Assembly (NCBI GenBank): GCA_037903475.1 | Contig: JBAJFG010000073.1 | Coordinates: forward strand, 1,116,001-1,180,000 | Length of the DNA: 64,000 nt | DNA from: Ancylostoma caninum | Taxonomy: Eukaryota; Nematoda; Chromadorea; Rhabditida; Ancylostomatidae | Reading direction: 5' to 3' | Shown here: positions 10,587 through 21,649 of the stretch, piece by piece | How the letters are laid out: each line of letters begins with the position of its first letter | How positions within the stretch are numbered: the stretch's first letter is position 1 | The notes under the pieces: generated by a model | The model's input: the letters and a program-made list of their open reading frames with translations, nothing else | Told to the model about the DNA's origin: nothing | Database searches by the model: none | Translations under genes and position numbers: made by a program

Positions 10587-11859
10587 TTAGGTTGTCCCAT
10601 AATAAATGGCCGCAACCTAGCAATGCATTTTTGGAAGATAAATCCATTATTTCAGAAGCTAGATAGAGAAACTTTGGAATATTATAAAGACCTAGAACTG
10701 CTCTATCTCCATCCTAGAAAGGCTTCTTCAATTACCCTTTTTTGGTTTCTACAGACGAAATTGTACAAAAGGCAAAGTATGGTTTTTGTGCTCTCCCAAT
10801 TTTTAGTCCTCTTTTTGCCCTAATATGACAACAGGCAGATTTGGTGTTAGCTTTGAATTTGGCCAGGTAATCGTGTTGTAAGCGCGGAGAAACTGTGACT
10901 AGAGAAACACTTCCAGAACGATACGAGTTCTCAAATTTGACCAGGTGATGGTCATGAAACTTGTCAGAAACGAAAGCATTGTTCCGGAGGCGAGACGAGA
11001 ATTCTGAAACTGTCTGTAAAAATGTTTGCAGTCAGATTGGGTGGAATCAAATCACTGGTCGCTCTGACTTCTTAGCAGCCAAACACGGCAAAAAATGGGC
11101 AAAGTGGATTTTGAACGAAAGCATTGCCGGTCAGTGCTCAACTTGCTAAATTATTTACTTTAATCCCTCTAATAAACACTGTTGCGAAATTTCACGGAAA
11201 ATTGGGCCACTTTCAGTGATGAGTAGACATCGCTTATTAAAATGTACTTCTGTCTTGTTTGCATCGCTGAGAGAGAGTGATCCGGATATATTCAACAACT
11301 TTGCATCTCAGAAAACGGTAACTTTTTCTGGGAGATGAAATGCTACTCGAGGTGTTCGACAGTAGTTCGCAGGCCACGAGTAGAATTTACTAAATGCCCC
11401 GCCTGCTACCATTTTGGGCTCACTTTCGAGACTCGGTTCAAAATGCCTCAGTTCTGGTGAACAGGAAAAGTGCATGTCCACTGGCAGGATCGGGCAAATC
11501 CACACAGGTTCACATCCTACCAAGAAAAATTTCACTGAGTGAGGGGTCGGATCTCTCCTTGTAATTTTGTGTTGGCCAGAGCTTTGCCTAATAGAGTACC
11601 CTTTCGAGCTTGCGGTGAATCCAGTTTTTGGCTAGAAAATTCATGCGAATCAATGTTTGCTGAGAATCGACCTTTCGCATTTCGTTGACTCCTGTTATTT
11701 AGGCTTTTCTCCTTACATAAGTTGCACTGCACTGCTGAAATGTGCAGGGAATGCTGATCATAATACTTTTCAATCTAAGGGAAAATCTCAAGTTTGAGCT
11801 GAGTTACGCACCTTGGAACGCGTACCTCCAAAACGACCATTATTTATGAGACAACCTAA
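10587..11859. mobile_element. element with mariner-type ends inserted in the envelope gene
   Basis: 1273 bp bounded by inverted ends TTAGGTTGTCCCATAATAAA and (opposite strand) TTAGGTTGTCTCATAAATAA, with TA at both outer borders (10585-10586, 11860-11861). Size and TA duplication fit a mariner. No transposase motif was found inside on either strand, so it is either heavily decayed or a non-autonomous relative. Envelope-like sequence stops at one border and resumes at the other. Confidence 0.8.
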
Positions 11860-11861
11860 TA

Positions 11862-12640
11862 TATTATATACTGAATATGAAAGCACGCCTCTGGCTGCAT
11901 GGAATTAATTTTTAGCAAGAGTTCCTTTCCGGGATTGCAATTTTTTGTCCTATTGTCACACTCAATCGCATTTGATTGGAAAAGGAACGTCTGCTGGCAT
12001 GCATGTGAACGTGAAACGATCGTACCGATACCGAAATGGCCAGAATGCGTACTAGAGGAGTGGATTTACAATGTTCACGATGTCGTGGACGTGCCACTTC
12101 AACAAGAGGAACTCAATCATCATCTGGAGAGCACTTTCGGTGAATACAATGAAGAATCCAGTGAAGAAACCTTTTGATAGGGAAGCAAATCCAAAAACAC
12201 TCCCTTGTAATACAATTTTTGATTTTGAAGAGGCAGATGAAGGGAGACACTATTGTGAGTGACATAGATAGCGGTAAAATGGGGTGACCGCGAGAGCAAT
12301 GTGAGGCCAACAGTGAGGGTTTAGAATCAAAAAAGGCAGAAATTGCATGGAATTCGCTCACGGAAAGGAATGGAAGGGCGGGAGAATCCAAAGGTTATTA
12401 TTACATTGCTATACCGAGCTTTCAGAAGAACGCTGTGTTTGTGAATGGTAATCTCTGGAGGAAATATGATCGTTAAGTTGGATTCAGGATGATTGGTTTC
12501 CATGCAGTAGTGATCTCCGCAGACTTCTAAGCTTTCTACCGCATGAAGCTCGTTGATGTTGACGCCTCCCCGCGCGCAATCTGCCGAGAAGATCAGCGAA
12601 AGCATCTCATGCGCGGTTACTGCAGTTATTGTGGTCGCGA
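11862..12640 (-). pseudogene. phlebovirus-like envelope glycoprotein remains, N-terminal part
   Basis: Two minus-strand segments (about 12640-12330 and 12020-11862) show the cysteine pattern of the glycoprotein N-terminal half, for example EVCGDHYCMETN at about 12520 and NRTKNCNPGKELLLKI at about 11920. Stops and a frame change lie between them. On the upstream side the sequence joins directly to protease-like coding, with no reverse transcriptase or integrase between. Confidence 0.65.
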
Positions 12641-12644
12641 GGAA

Positions 12645-13187
12645 TGATGATCTATGAATTGAATATCTTTTGCAGATAATTCGCAGAATTGTGGGGGGTC
12701 ATTAATGAAATCCTGTGTGAGCGAGGATACTTCGATACTCCCACCATGGAAATTGAAAAGTGTTACCTCTACCTGTCTCGTTGTTTTTTTGCTCAGCGCG
12801 TCCTCCGAATTTCGTTACAATTATGGACCGCTCCGAATGTGGACATAGATGTAGCCGTTTGATGGCATTGCTGCTGATGAAGGAAGAATCTGACGCGAAA
12901 TCGAGTAACGATGAGAGTGTCCCCAATTGTCGTGATATGTTATTCCACATCCGAACCGCTACCGTCATAAACCTTGTGCACTGGAGGCAATTGGTGGGTT
13001 GTCGACTTGTGTTGGGGAGTAGGTCCGCTTTTTTGTTGGGATATGATGCCAGCAACACATTTCTCGACCTATTTTTTATAGTCGCGCAATTCACGAATGC
13101 GACGTGATTTTGGGGACTCTTCGGTCCCTTTGGAGATTTTGCAGACTTGGAACTGTGGGGCGACTCGTTTGTACTCCCGTCGTTCAC
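12645..13187 (-). pseudogene. BEL/Pao gag-protease fragment
   Basis: A 161-codon frame (13187-12702) with continuing similarity in another frame to about 12650. The middle reads like the aspartic protease region of BEL/Pao polyproteins: MTVAVRMWN, then LLDFASDSSFISSNAIKRL. The catalytic D-[ST]-G is replaced by DFA, so the enzyme would be dead. The end near 12660 (ELSAKDIQFI) resembles the segment just before reverse transcriptase in intact elements. Here it is followed at once by envelope, implying an internal deletion of the polymerase part. Confidence 0.65.
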
Positions 13188-13339
13188 GTTTTGTGGTCTA
13201 CCTTTTCGAGTAGGTTATATGGGACTATACTTTTCGGCGGTTGGCGAATAGCCACGCGAACGTATAGATGAGTTTCGATAGTTACGTTGAAATGGGGAGG
13301 AATTCCGCAAATTCCCACTAACCCGATATCAATAGCTCA

Positions 13340-13458
13340 GACGAAGTGCCGGAAATTCCACAGGTAACCAGTCGGTTTCTCTGCTGTTCTGCTGCGGAAT
13401 TTCCGGTATTCTTCTGCGGAAATTCCGGTATTCTGCTGCGGAAATTCCGAAACGATGG
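13340..13458 (+). repeat. imperfect tandem repeat with GGAAATTCCGGTATTC core
   Basis: Three to four diverged copies of a roughly 25-bp unit CTGCTGCGGAAATTCCGG... lie directly before the dinucleotide tract. GGAAATTCC is self-complementary. Related units recur at 13990-14190. Confidence 0.75.
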
Positions 13459-13652
<194 letters not shown>

Positions 13653-14926
13653 AATACCAACGGTTCACACAACAGCAGCGGAAAAAAAGTAAACCATCGA
13701 ATAACTCCAAATGTTGCTGAAGTGTACTCATCGGAGCTGAAATCAGGTGAGGTGCGATCGAATTAGACAGTCACAGTGCAGGTAATGCGTTCGCAAGCCG
13801 CTGAATTCGAGATCCTACCAGTGGATTTCGTACCCGGTACATAAAGACTGTGGAATATGGAAAGTTTGAAACTGCGAGAACATGTAACAGATGTGGAGCA
13901 ACAACGATGATGTGAATAGGTAATGATGAAGGCTCGCAGCAAATTCGACCGTCCAATCAATGTGCAATGTGCCGCTTCATTAGATGACGTGTCCTGCTGC
14001 GGAATTTCTGGAGCTCGGGGCAGTTCTTTTCTTCTGCGGTTCTCCTGCGTTTCTGTTGCGGAAATTCTGAGGCACTTTTTTTTTCTGCGTCTCTCTGCCT
14101 GCAGATGTCTTTCTGCTGCTGTTTTTCCGAATGCCGTTTTATTCTCTGCTGCGGAATTTCCGGAAGGCCTCTATTCTGCTGTGGAAAACTTTGAGAGTTT
14201 TGCGTGCCATAGCTAAGGTATCCGGGGAGTTTCTTGTATAAGAAGGCTTTCTTGGAGAACAGAATGGTCTTCGAATTCGTTCTCGACTTCTTTAAGGCTC
14301 TTGTGTAAATCGTCGACCTTGATTATAGCACAATATTCAATTATGTGCTCCTCCGCAGTGAAAGCAGCGCTGCTTATGGCATTCATATGCGCACAGTCGC
14401 TCCGCTTACTTTTCGAAACCGCAAAAAAACGCATAGCTATTGATAAGCACTTCAGGTGCTGGTTCTACCATGAACCCGTAAAAAGGTTGTTTTACAAAGC
14501 AGATATGAAATTCGTAATCAGCATCCCAATTAACCCTTGTGAACGACGTGGAGTTAGGCAGTAGTTCACTGCCGCCAGTCCTGCTAATGAGGGTTGTGAC
14601 CTATCCCGGTAGGTACTGTACAGTCCCTTAGCTCACAGAGGGCGCCTGACTTTGGCCACTATTACAACCTCATCATTGTGTTGGCCGACTGACCGAGTTT
14701 TTACACTTCTCTGATATGTTTTTTGTGTGATTCCTTCTATTTTGATGTAATCCCTACTGCTAATTGGTACAATATCTTCCCACACCCATCTTGCAGCGTC
14801 CTGCCATCGACGGTTGTAATTGCAGACAGAGTCGAATCAGACGCCCTCAATTAGATGATTCGGCGTGCCTCAGCAGTTGGGCGCTTCAGCGTGGGGCAAG
14901 TATTTTTGAGGTAGATTATATGTACT
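13653..14926. other. no confident gene; second GGAAATTCC-type array at 13990-14190
   Basis: The array at 13990-14190 holds diverged CTGCTGCGGAATTTCC units like those at 13340. A minus-strand frame at 14216-14434 with charged helical sequence (LHKSLKEVENEFEDHS) could be part of a retroelement Gag coiled coil but has no diagnostic motif. A short GC-richer block at about 14560-14690 may be the end of some repeat. Confidence 0.4.
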
Positions 14927-15600
14927 AGGTCATCTCAAAAATAATGGCTGCAACCTACTAATGAAAATTTGTATTATTGTAACTTTAACAATAAGTTAGA
15001 TAGATAAATGTCAAATTATTTTTTCTCAGAGCACTTTGCCAAATTGCCTCCTGTTTCCCATGATATGGTAAAAATTCATATACCAGATTGGGAAGCGATC
15101 ATTACACCAAGTGTAGGCTTGAAATACAGTTTCGCGCAGACTAATGGACTCAAAAAAGGCCCTTTCCAAACGTGCAAATGTTGCCCTTTGGGATAAATTT
15201 CTCACAAATCAGAACGAAAATATCTCCTAATTGGACATTTTGCATCTCTATCGTCTAACAGTACTATTCCCAGTGTGTGTTTGAAGGTGACCCCAGTTAG
15301 ATAAAAGTTGGCAAACTTCCTTTGTGGAATTGTGCTGAACAGGATGAGATGTCCTAAGGATAGCGAAATACCCTTGGGCGTTGCCATTAGCGCAATCGAC
15401 TGCAGGGAATGATGACACAATCTATTCAATTCAACTAAGGAACATGAAAAAAATCATGATTGATTGAAGTTTATATTCATCCGTTCGTACTCACAACCAG
15501 AAACGTCAGACAAGACGAAGCTTGATCCATGAAACTTTAACCACGCAGAGGAGCGTTGGTTAGAATGGTTGGCTATTCTTTAGACTAAGAATAATATCAA
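14927..15600. other. isolated mariner-like end, otherwise nothing recognised
   Basis: At about 14929 the sequence CTAGGTCATCTCAAAAATAA resembles a mariner terminal repeat and follows TA, but no matching inverted end was found downstream. The rest is AT-rich without a supported gene. Confidence 0.3.
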
Positions 15601-15630
15601 GATATACAGGACGGCAGCATACATGGAAGA

Positions 15631-15957
15631 TTACTTATTCTTTAGGTCGATTACTTTCGCAAAATTGCAGCACATAACGACAACGATTTGAAATTCCTCT
15701 CTCACCGCTTGATTCTCAGGTGTAGGACGTATGGCGCGATATTTCGGGTGGCACCATAGACAGGCTGAACTTGGAGCGGATACTACCACTCGGTATTTGG
15801 TCACGCGTCGCGGTTTGTCTGGATCTGGCTGGCAGAGCAACGCGTCCTCCAACTTTCTGCGAACAATTGAAATTAGGTTCCACTTCCATACACGCTTCAT
15901 CTCATGAAGAACTGATAGGGCTTTGACGAAACTAATCTCTGCACAGACCAATTTCAT
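15631..15957 (-). pseudogene. unrecognised exon with CLWCHPK motif (inverted paralogue of 16189-16425)
   Basis: The minus strand has an acceptor ATTTCAATTGTTCGCAG (about 15859). It is followed by coding for a segment with the pattern Q-x-DP-x-KP ... KYRVV ... CLWCHPKYRAIRPTPEN, and then by a possible donor GTGAGA near 15711. A diverged copy of the same pattern lies on the plus strand 250 bp away. The CxxC suggests metal binding, but the family is not recognised. It could be one exon of a host gene or a repeat-derived fragment. Confidence 0.4.
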
Positions 15958-16184
15958 CTCCAGTATTCAACTTTAGTAGGAGTGATCCCTAGTACCCCTG
16001 AAGTATCCAAGAAGTTCAGAATGGCACAAGTTCGAGTTATTAAATTCCGTACATATTTCTTTGTTTTGACAGTAAGTTCACTTGGATGTTGAAATGAGAT
16101 TGATGTTCGGAAAGTTCGTATATCCGTATACCTAAAAACCACTAGTAACCCTAATCAACGTTGTTCTCCACGGTCTGATGATGG

Positions 16185-16425
16185 TTGGATGTACGAGTTG
16201 CTCTATCAGGTAGATCCAGCCAAACCGACCGAATACCGGATGGTAGGAGCGCGCTCAGATCTTCTCTGCCTCTTGTGTCATTTGAAGATTTGGGCCATAC
16301 AGCCGCCTCCCTTGATTCTTGGATCGTTTCATGCGAATCTGACTCTGTTCGCACCGTTGCTGCAAAACTGTCGCAACGCGGATTATTTCGAACAGGCATT
16401 TCGCCGTACGACAGGCGCCGACCCC
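16185..16425 (+). pseudogene. unrecognised exon with CLLCHLK motif (inverted paralogue of 15631-15957)
   Basis: The plus-strand frame matches the minus-strand exon at 15.7-15.9 kb: YQVDPAKPTEYRMV, then LLCLLCHLK, AIQPPP. It is cut on the right by a hAT-type MITE at 16426. No clear acceptor or start is seen before it. With its neighbour it forms an inverted pair. Confidence 0.38.
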
Positions 16426-17313
16426 CAAGGCGCAGCACCAGGTGGTCATTGACCACCAGGACTTAGTAGCGTTCTGTAGATTCAGGGGGCTTAGCACCAA
16501 TGTCCGGGGCGTAGCCAACCGCTAACCGTCTATTGATGTTAAGCACAAACAGATTTCAGAGAGGCACGTCTGGAGGATCATCAAAATCGTGGCTGAAGAT
16601 CACTGTCGTTCAACCATTTGTTACATCCCTACCCTGCACTCTGGTGCGCTGCAGTGATAATCAGGTGTTGTTCAGCCTGCAGGAGACGTATCATGTTGGA
16701 ATTCTGATTGTAGATGCGCACTATACCAACGAGTATCCCCCCAAAGTGGCACACTTCGTTTTTGAGAAACCGTCTTCGTTTTTGAAAAAAAAAACCGTCA
16801 TTAATGGTCAAAAAGTGGTTTTTGACCATTTTTTGACCATTAATGACAGTTTTCCCCAGAAACGAAGACGGTTTCTCAAAAACGAAAGATGCCACTTTGG
16901 GGAGAGTTGATACCACCTAAGCGCATTTCTTGGAGTTGACAGCGTATCGGAACCCTCTTCAAAAAGGACAAATTTCCTGGGAAAGTTCCCGGTTCGAGAA
17001 AAAAAACACGCTCCAATGACAATTTCTTGTATCTGACAGGTCCTTTAACAAGCTTCAACGAGTTTTAGCGGGATCGAACAGTTCCGTACCGAGATCGGTC
17101 TTTCGAGGATTTTAGCTTGATTTTGAGATTATTTGGGCTGTCTTCGCTGAATGGTACGAATTTCTTGCGCTTTTTTTCTCACTAACGCTTTTTTTTTTTT
17201 TTCAGCTCTGCTTTTTTGAAGGACCTAGCGTGTAGGTACTTAGTAGCTCATTTCGGAATCCGACTGGACTTAGTACTCCCCAACCGACACTGACCACCTA
17301 GTGCTGCGCCCTG
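16426..17313. mobile_element. non-autonomous hAT-type element with central hairpin, copy 1
   Basis: 888 bp with ends related to CAGGGCGCAGCACTAGGTGG in inverted orientation. A subterminal GGTGGTCATTGACCACC palindrome lies at the left end. The word CCGACCCC occurs at the left border and again 2 bp outside the right border, fitting an 8-bp target duplication. A long imperfect hairpin occupies 16738-16902 (arms of about 65 bp starting CCCAAAGTGGC). The element recurs in reverse orientation at 34108-35002. No transposase is present. Confidence 0.85.
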
Positions 17314-17506
17314 CCCCGACCCCTCACCCCCCCCCCCGCCCCCCAAATGCTGTATGGGCATCACATACGCAGGTTTTGCCAGACGCAACAAAATCAAATT
17401 TCATTGCCTCTAAATCAGATGAGTGGTCTGTTTGAGGTGGTACGAGCCTAACCGAGACAAGTTTCGCACGAGTGTTAGCGGCACTGCGAGGATTTGTCGA
17501 GTTCAG

Positions 17507-17961
17507 TAAAACACATGGTATATCTTTAACCTGCGACGGCGAATGTTGGCGCGTATATTATGCAATTACAGGAGTTTTATTGGACACTGACGTGAGCACT
17601 GTTCATTCGATAAGACTCAGGAAGGTAGATGATCATGTTTCTTGTGAAGTAAGTTCCATGTAAAGGTACTCAAATATCAACCTGTGAGTCAACCCATCTG
17701 AATCCATTGATAAAGTTTCTTTTCTAGGCCATCGTTAAATGTTACTATTTGAAGTGTTGGCAAGGCGCCTACGGTTGTTATCGTCCGGGAACGTATTCAG
17801 CGAGGTCGTGGCGAGAAGACACTACTTCTCGTTTATGGACATCCAAAGTTCTTCAGGACTCTCGACTGGTTCGCAAAGGATTTACAAGTTTGTGTCAGTA
17901 TTTACAATTTACTTCGTCTCTTGGCATTCCTCTTGTTATCTATCAGATAGTTCAATCATAG
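17507..17961 (+). CDS. unrecognised cysteine-rich protein, two 3'-terminal exons
   Basis: Exon A (17507-17648) begins after GAGTTCAG and ends at GAA before the consensus donor GTAAGTTCC. Exon B (17728-17961) begins after TTTCTTTTCTAG and ends in TAG. The phases agree (exon A ends in phase 0), giving 124 residues with cysteines spaced as SCE...KCYYLKCWQGAYGCYRPG across the junction. The clustered Cys/Trp/Tyr residues suggest a disulphide-bonded or metal-binding module, but the family is not recognised. Upstream exons are not identified; the hAT-type element lies immediately upstream. It may be a host gene or part of an unrecognised element. Confidence 0.5.
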
Positions 17962-18740
17962 TTTCGTATCGAAATTGTGAGCTATAGTTATTGAATTGAA
18001 GAACACGGAGTGATGAGTGAATTGGTGCCAGCAAATCATCATTTGCGGTTCCGCTGATGACCCCTTTCGTATATGTGCATCTGTGGCGAGAGAAAACCAT
18101 AACTCTCTGTCATCTACGGAAATACCCTGCCCACTTATGCGCAATCTATGTGAGACATACAGGACATCAAGGGCATGACTGGCTCAGAAATATACATGGT
18201 ATGATGATTCAGGTTTAGGGTCCTAAACCCTCTTTAAATCGGCCTTTAAGGTTAGGCCTCGACTATGCTTCTACCTTTGGTTACCGCATTATGCGCAATG
18301 ACGGATGTTAAAGCAGCTGTGACATCGTTCAATGTCCCACGTCCGGAGGTCATAGAATCTTATTGAGATGGATGGGTAGCATGGAGTTGACCCTCACATC
18401 AGTGATTCTATGCAAGGAAATGCTGAAATGCGTGCACAAGATCTACCATGAAAACTTTGGCATGAGATATGCCACGTTCAAAGCACATGTGAGACATTTG
18501 CTTTTTTGATACAGAACAAAAGAACATTGATTACATTTCAGATGCTTTTTGTGCATGGGCCTTGTGACCTACTAGACGTGGGCTCATGTTTCGAACTTAC
18601 GACTTCTCTTTTCGAATCTCTTCACCGCTCACTTCGTTCTCATCTCAAACAGGCCGATACGAGAGGCTCCATTTTGCCATCAGTGAAAAGGTCCGAAAGT
18701 GCGAGCAGATGTTCACGCTTTAAACGATGCTAACCGCACT
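17962..18740. other. no gene recognised
   Basis: Mixed-composition sequence with short open frames only. It contains a short CCTAAACCC/GGTTTAGGG-like pairing near 18220. Nothing else could be supported. Confidence 0.4.
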
Positions 18741-19700
18741 GTCTTGTTTTGATTTAGGCATCAGAACCTGATTATGATTTACGAAGAGGTTATGTGGAGG
18801 AAGCCTGACGACCCTTATCGAGACCCTAATCGATGATATGGAAGGTGGTAAAAATTTAACAGGATCGGAGTCCTATACTTTTAGTGAGGATACCTGATTC
18901 ACGCAGTCCTCTCTCGTATAAGTACTACCACATCTACCTGTAAATTGTCTTGATGTTCGCTCAGAGACATATCCTTTGAAGGCAGGCCAAGGTTGCAGAT
19001 GGCGCGCACAAGTCTAGAGTTAGCAGGATGCGAAGCCTTCACGTATGCTATTGACCTCACTGTTAATAGATATATTACGTCCATTTGAAAAAAGAAGGAA
19101 ATCTTCACGTGCAATATTAGTGTAATTTCTTTGAAGTAAACTTGAAACAGTTCATTCCAGTGTTCGTATCATCTATAAAGGGGCCGTATACCGGCGTTAC
19201 ATAGAGGAACTGGTGAGCGGTACTCAACAGAGTACCGTCTTTTTGACAACCGCTCGCATGTAGGCTTCGGTGGCGTAGTGTTTTTTTTTGGACGCACATC
19301 GAATAGTCACGTATGGTTTCGCTAGTCATGGCTTATTCTATGACCCCTAGATGAAAATGCGTTCATTCAGGTGTACGTCCTTGTAGAAAAATACTTAACC
19401 GAAGATCTACTTGATGACCTTGATGCTAAGGTCAGAGGTCTACATTAGGAAGAATTTACGAATATTCTTGCATGCTGCCGGAGCATGAACTACTTCTGGA
19501 TGCTCAAAGTGGCTTCATTACATTTCATGTACTGAATGAACTCCTTGAATATTTGGGCACTTATTCCTGTTGAAGGTCGTCATATCAATAATGGCAGAGT
19601 TTCCTGTTTCAAATATGATCAGTTCGGCTAATCAGGTGCTCCATAGGTAACTCTTTGCGTTAGTTGCACAGTAACCAAAGTATCTTCTTTCTTAAAGCGC
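18740..19700 (+). repeat. dispersed duplicated segment, copy 1
   Basis: Aligns by eye with 24190-25320 on the same strand. Shared blocks include ACTACCACATCTACCTG, AGGATGCGAAGC, GTATCATCTATAAAGG, GACGCACATCGAATAG and AATTTACGAATATTCTTGCATGC. A possible exon start after TGATTTAG (about 18757) encodes QNLIMIYEEVMWRKPDD, with a diverged counterpart at 24200. Copy 1 carries stops where copy 2 is open. This may be a duplicated host gene fragment or an old element. Confidence 0.65.
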
Positions 19701-19811
19701 TTTCTCTTCTTTCTTAAACCGCCATTTTTTTTACAGAATTGCAAATTCCGAAGGCGCCTCTTGTTGGTTTGCCATTTTTTTTTTGGCATCACAGTTCCCC
19801 TCTGGCAAATA

Positions 19812-21086
19812 TTAGGTTGGTGCAAAAATAATGCGCGTTTTCATGCCTTTGATTCCGAACCTCATAACTCCTTTCAAAATCGATCTTTTTCAATAGGCTT
19901 AGGAATATTGTAATCCGCAAATCTTTAGCAATAAGGTAGACGTTCTGCGACTACCGTGCATTTCCAACAGGACCTTCTAGAATCGACAAACTTCCGGAGG
20001 GCAGTTTTGGTATCACTTTAGTCTTCGAGAAAATTCTCCCGGAAGAAGTAGTCCAGTTTCTCGGGGAAGCGGGAGTCGGTGAGCGAGAAGCTTGCTGATT
20101 ATGATGTAGGAGTCCGAGCTTCCTAGCTTGGTTGCTCGAACCTGTGAAGAATCTGTCGTGCAGGATGTGCCTGGACGGTACCGTGTAGGAGTGAAGAATC
20201 CATTTTATTGAGCAACGCTGAGGCCACACCGTGAAGTTTCTAATTTAATTCATTTATGTCTTGAAACTACTTACCAGATTGGGAAGAATGAATGAGCTGC
20301 AGTGAGCAATTTTGGCAGCAGTTCACCACAAAGTCGCCGTGACCCTATTTTGGTGTTGCTTCGGTTTCTAGGAGTGTTTCGGTGCATGTTCCTCGTCCAA
20401 CTGTTGAGCAAGGCACCTCATTTTGTCGAGGAGGGTCTATACTTCATATTTAGTCACTAAGCGACCGACTGTTTGGTCGCAATTTTTTCACCACAAGGGT
20501 GCGAAGCACACCTCTCAACGAGTATCAATGTGGTACTCATTCAGTATGCGCGACATCAACTCGTCGAGCTTTTCGTCCTCCCATTTGTACTGAAGGGAGG
20601 GATGGTCTGACAACAATCACCGTCAATGTTCTGCGAAACCAAATATGTTGTTTTGGATGGGTGCTGTTTCATAATTGTCATCAGTTGGGGGTCGCAAACG
20701 CCAGGAAGACCTATGCGACATCCCTTACTTTCGAAGCAAGGCACACCAAAACGAAAAATCTGGGAGCAGCTCGGCGGAATGCATTCGCTCACACTCCCTT
20801 CGCCAAAACTATGGTGGTATACTGAGCGATTCCTGCTGCGATGCCGTCGAGTATCAGCTCGCTGAAGTGAGTTTGGCAAAAAACTTGTTTTGGCGCCTTT
20901 CGTTCCACAACTAAAAGTTCACCAAAAACATGAACTTCGCTCAAAATGCATGAGATATTTGAAAAGGCCATGAAATTTGCTACAAAATCATATGCAACTT
21001 CTCATACCGATGATGAGAAACACAGGAAGTTTTCGGCACCGAAGATGAAGTAGCGAAAAACGCGCATTATTTTTGCACCAACCTAA
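19812..21086 (-). mobile_element. mariner transposon (TTAGGTTGGTGC ends), copy 1
   Basis: 1275 bp with inverted ends TTAGGTTGGTGCAAAAATAA and TA on both sides (19810-19811, 21087-21088). The minus strand carries a broken transposase: a helix-turn-helix part (FGEGSVSE, then QLMTI.K.HPSKTT) between about 20880 and 20560, and the C-terminal region ([11 protein letters not shown]) near 19990. Stops and frameshifts are frequent, so it is inactive. Related to cecropia/irritans-type mariners such as those described from hookworms. Confidence 0.93.
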
Positions 21087-21212
21087 TATTAAGCTGCAAT
21101 TGCAGAATTACTTCCCGTCATTTCCAAACCAGAAAGGGCCATTAACACCGAACGGTACCCGTCTGCATAAACTGGGCTCATTCTTGTTGTCTAAAAGGCA
21201 GATTCTTTTCAG

Positions 21213-21649
21213 GAAAAATGCAAAATCCAGGATAAGAAAATTGCACTGTTGTTGAGATCGCTTCGTCATACATATTTCACGCCGTCTAATTTCGGTATGG
21301 GCAAGCAAGCATTTCAACAGCAATATCATTTCCGTTCGAATAACGCCGACATGTTCAACGGTAACGCTGGTAACGCTATGTCTTTAGCGGAAAAATGGCT
21401 GCACTGCGCTAGAGTATTTTCAGATATATGTTTCAAAAGCGAGTACTATTCTTGGCGTAAACGTAAGAGTATCATTTGCCAACTTTAGCAGACGACAAGC
21501 GGTTCGGCTCGTTCATACGTTTTTTGAATGCAAAGGTGAGGTTCATGTGTGTTGTTTTGATTAAAATTTTATTATGATGAATTTCCCAGCTTGTAAAGTC
21601 TCGCGGCACTGAAAAAGTTAGCTGTAAGACAGCAGAAGATGAAAAATGA
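21213..21649 (+). CDS. unrecognised protein, three 3'-terminal exons
   Basis: Three exons fit in splice sites and phase: 21213-21462 (acceptor ATTCTTTTCAG, donor GTAAGAG), 21489-21535 (acceptor CAACTTTAG, donor GTGAGG) and 21590-21649 (acceptor ATTTCCCAG, stop TGA). They encode 118 residues ending in a charged tail (TAEDEK). The first exon holds a basic start (LLRSLRHTYF), a Gln/Asn-rich middle and an aromatic end (EYYSW). The introns are 26 and 54 bases; the first is unusually short. The family is not recognised. A mariner copy ends about 125 bp upstream, so any earlier exons lie beyond it. Confidence 0.55.
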
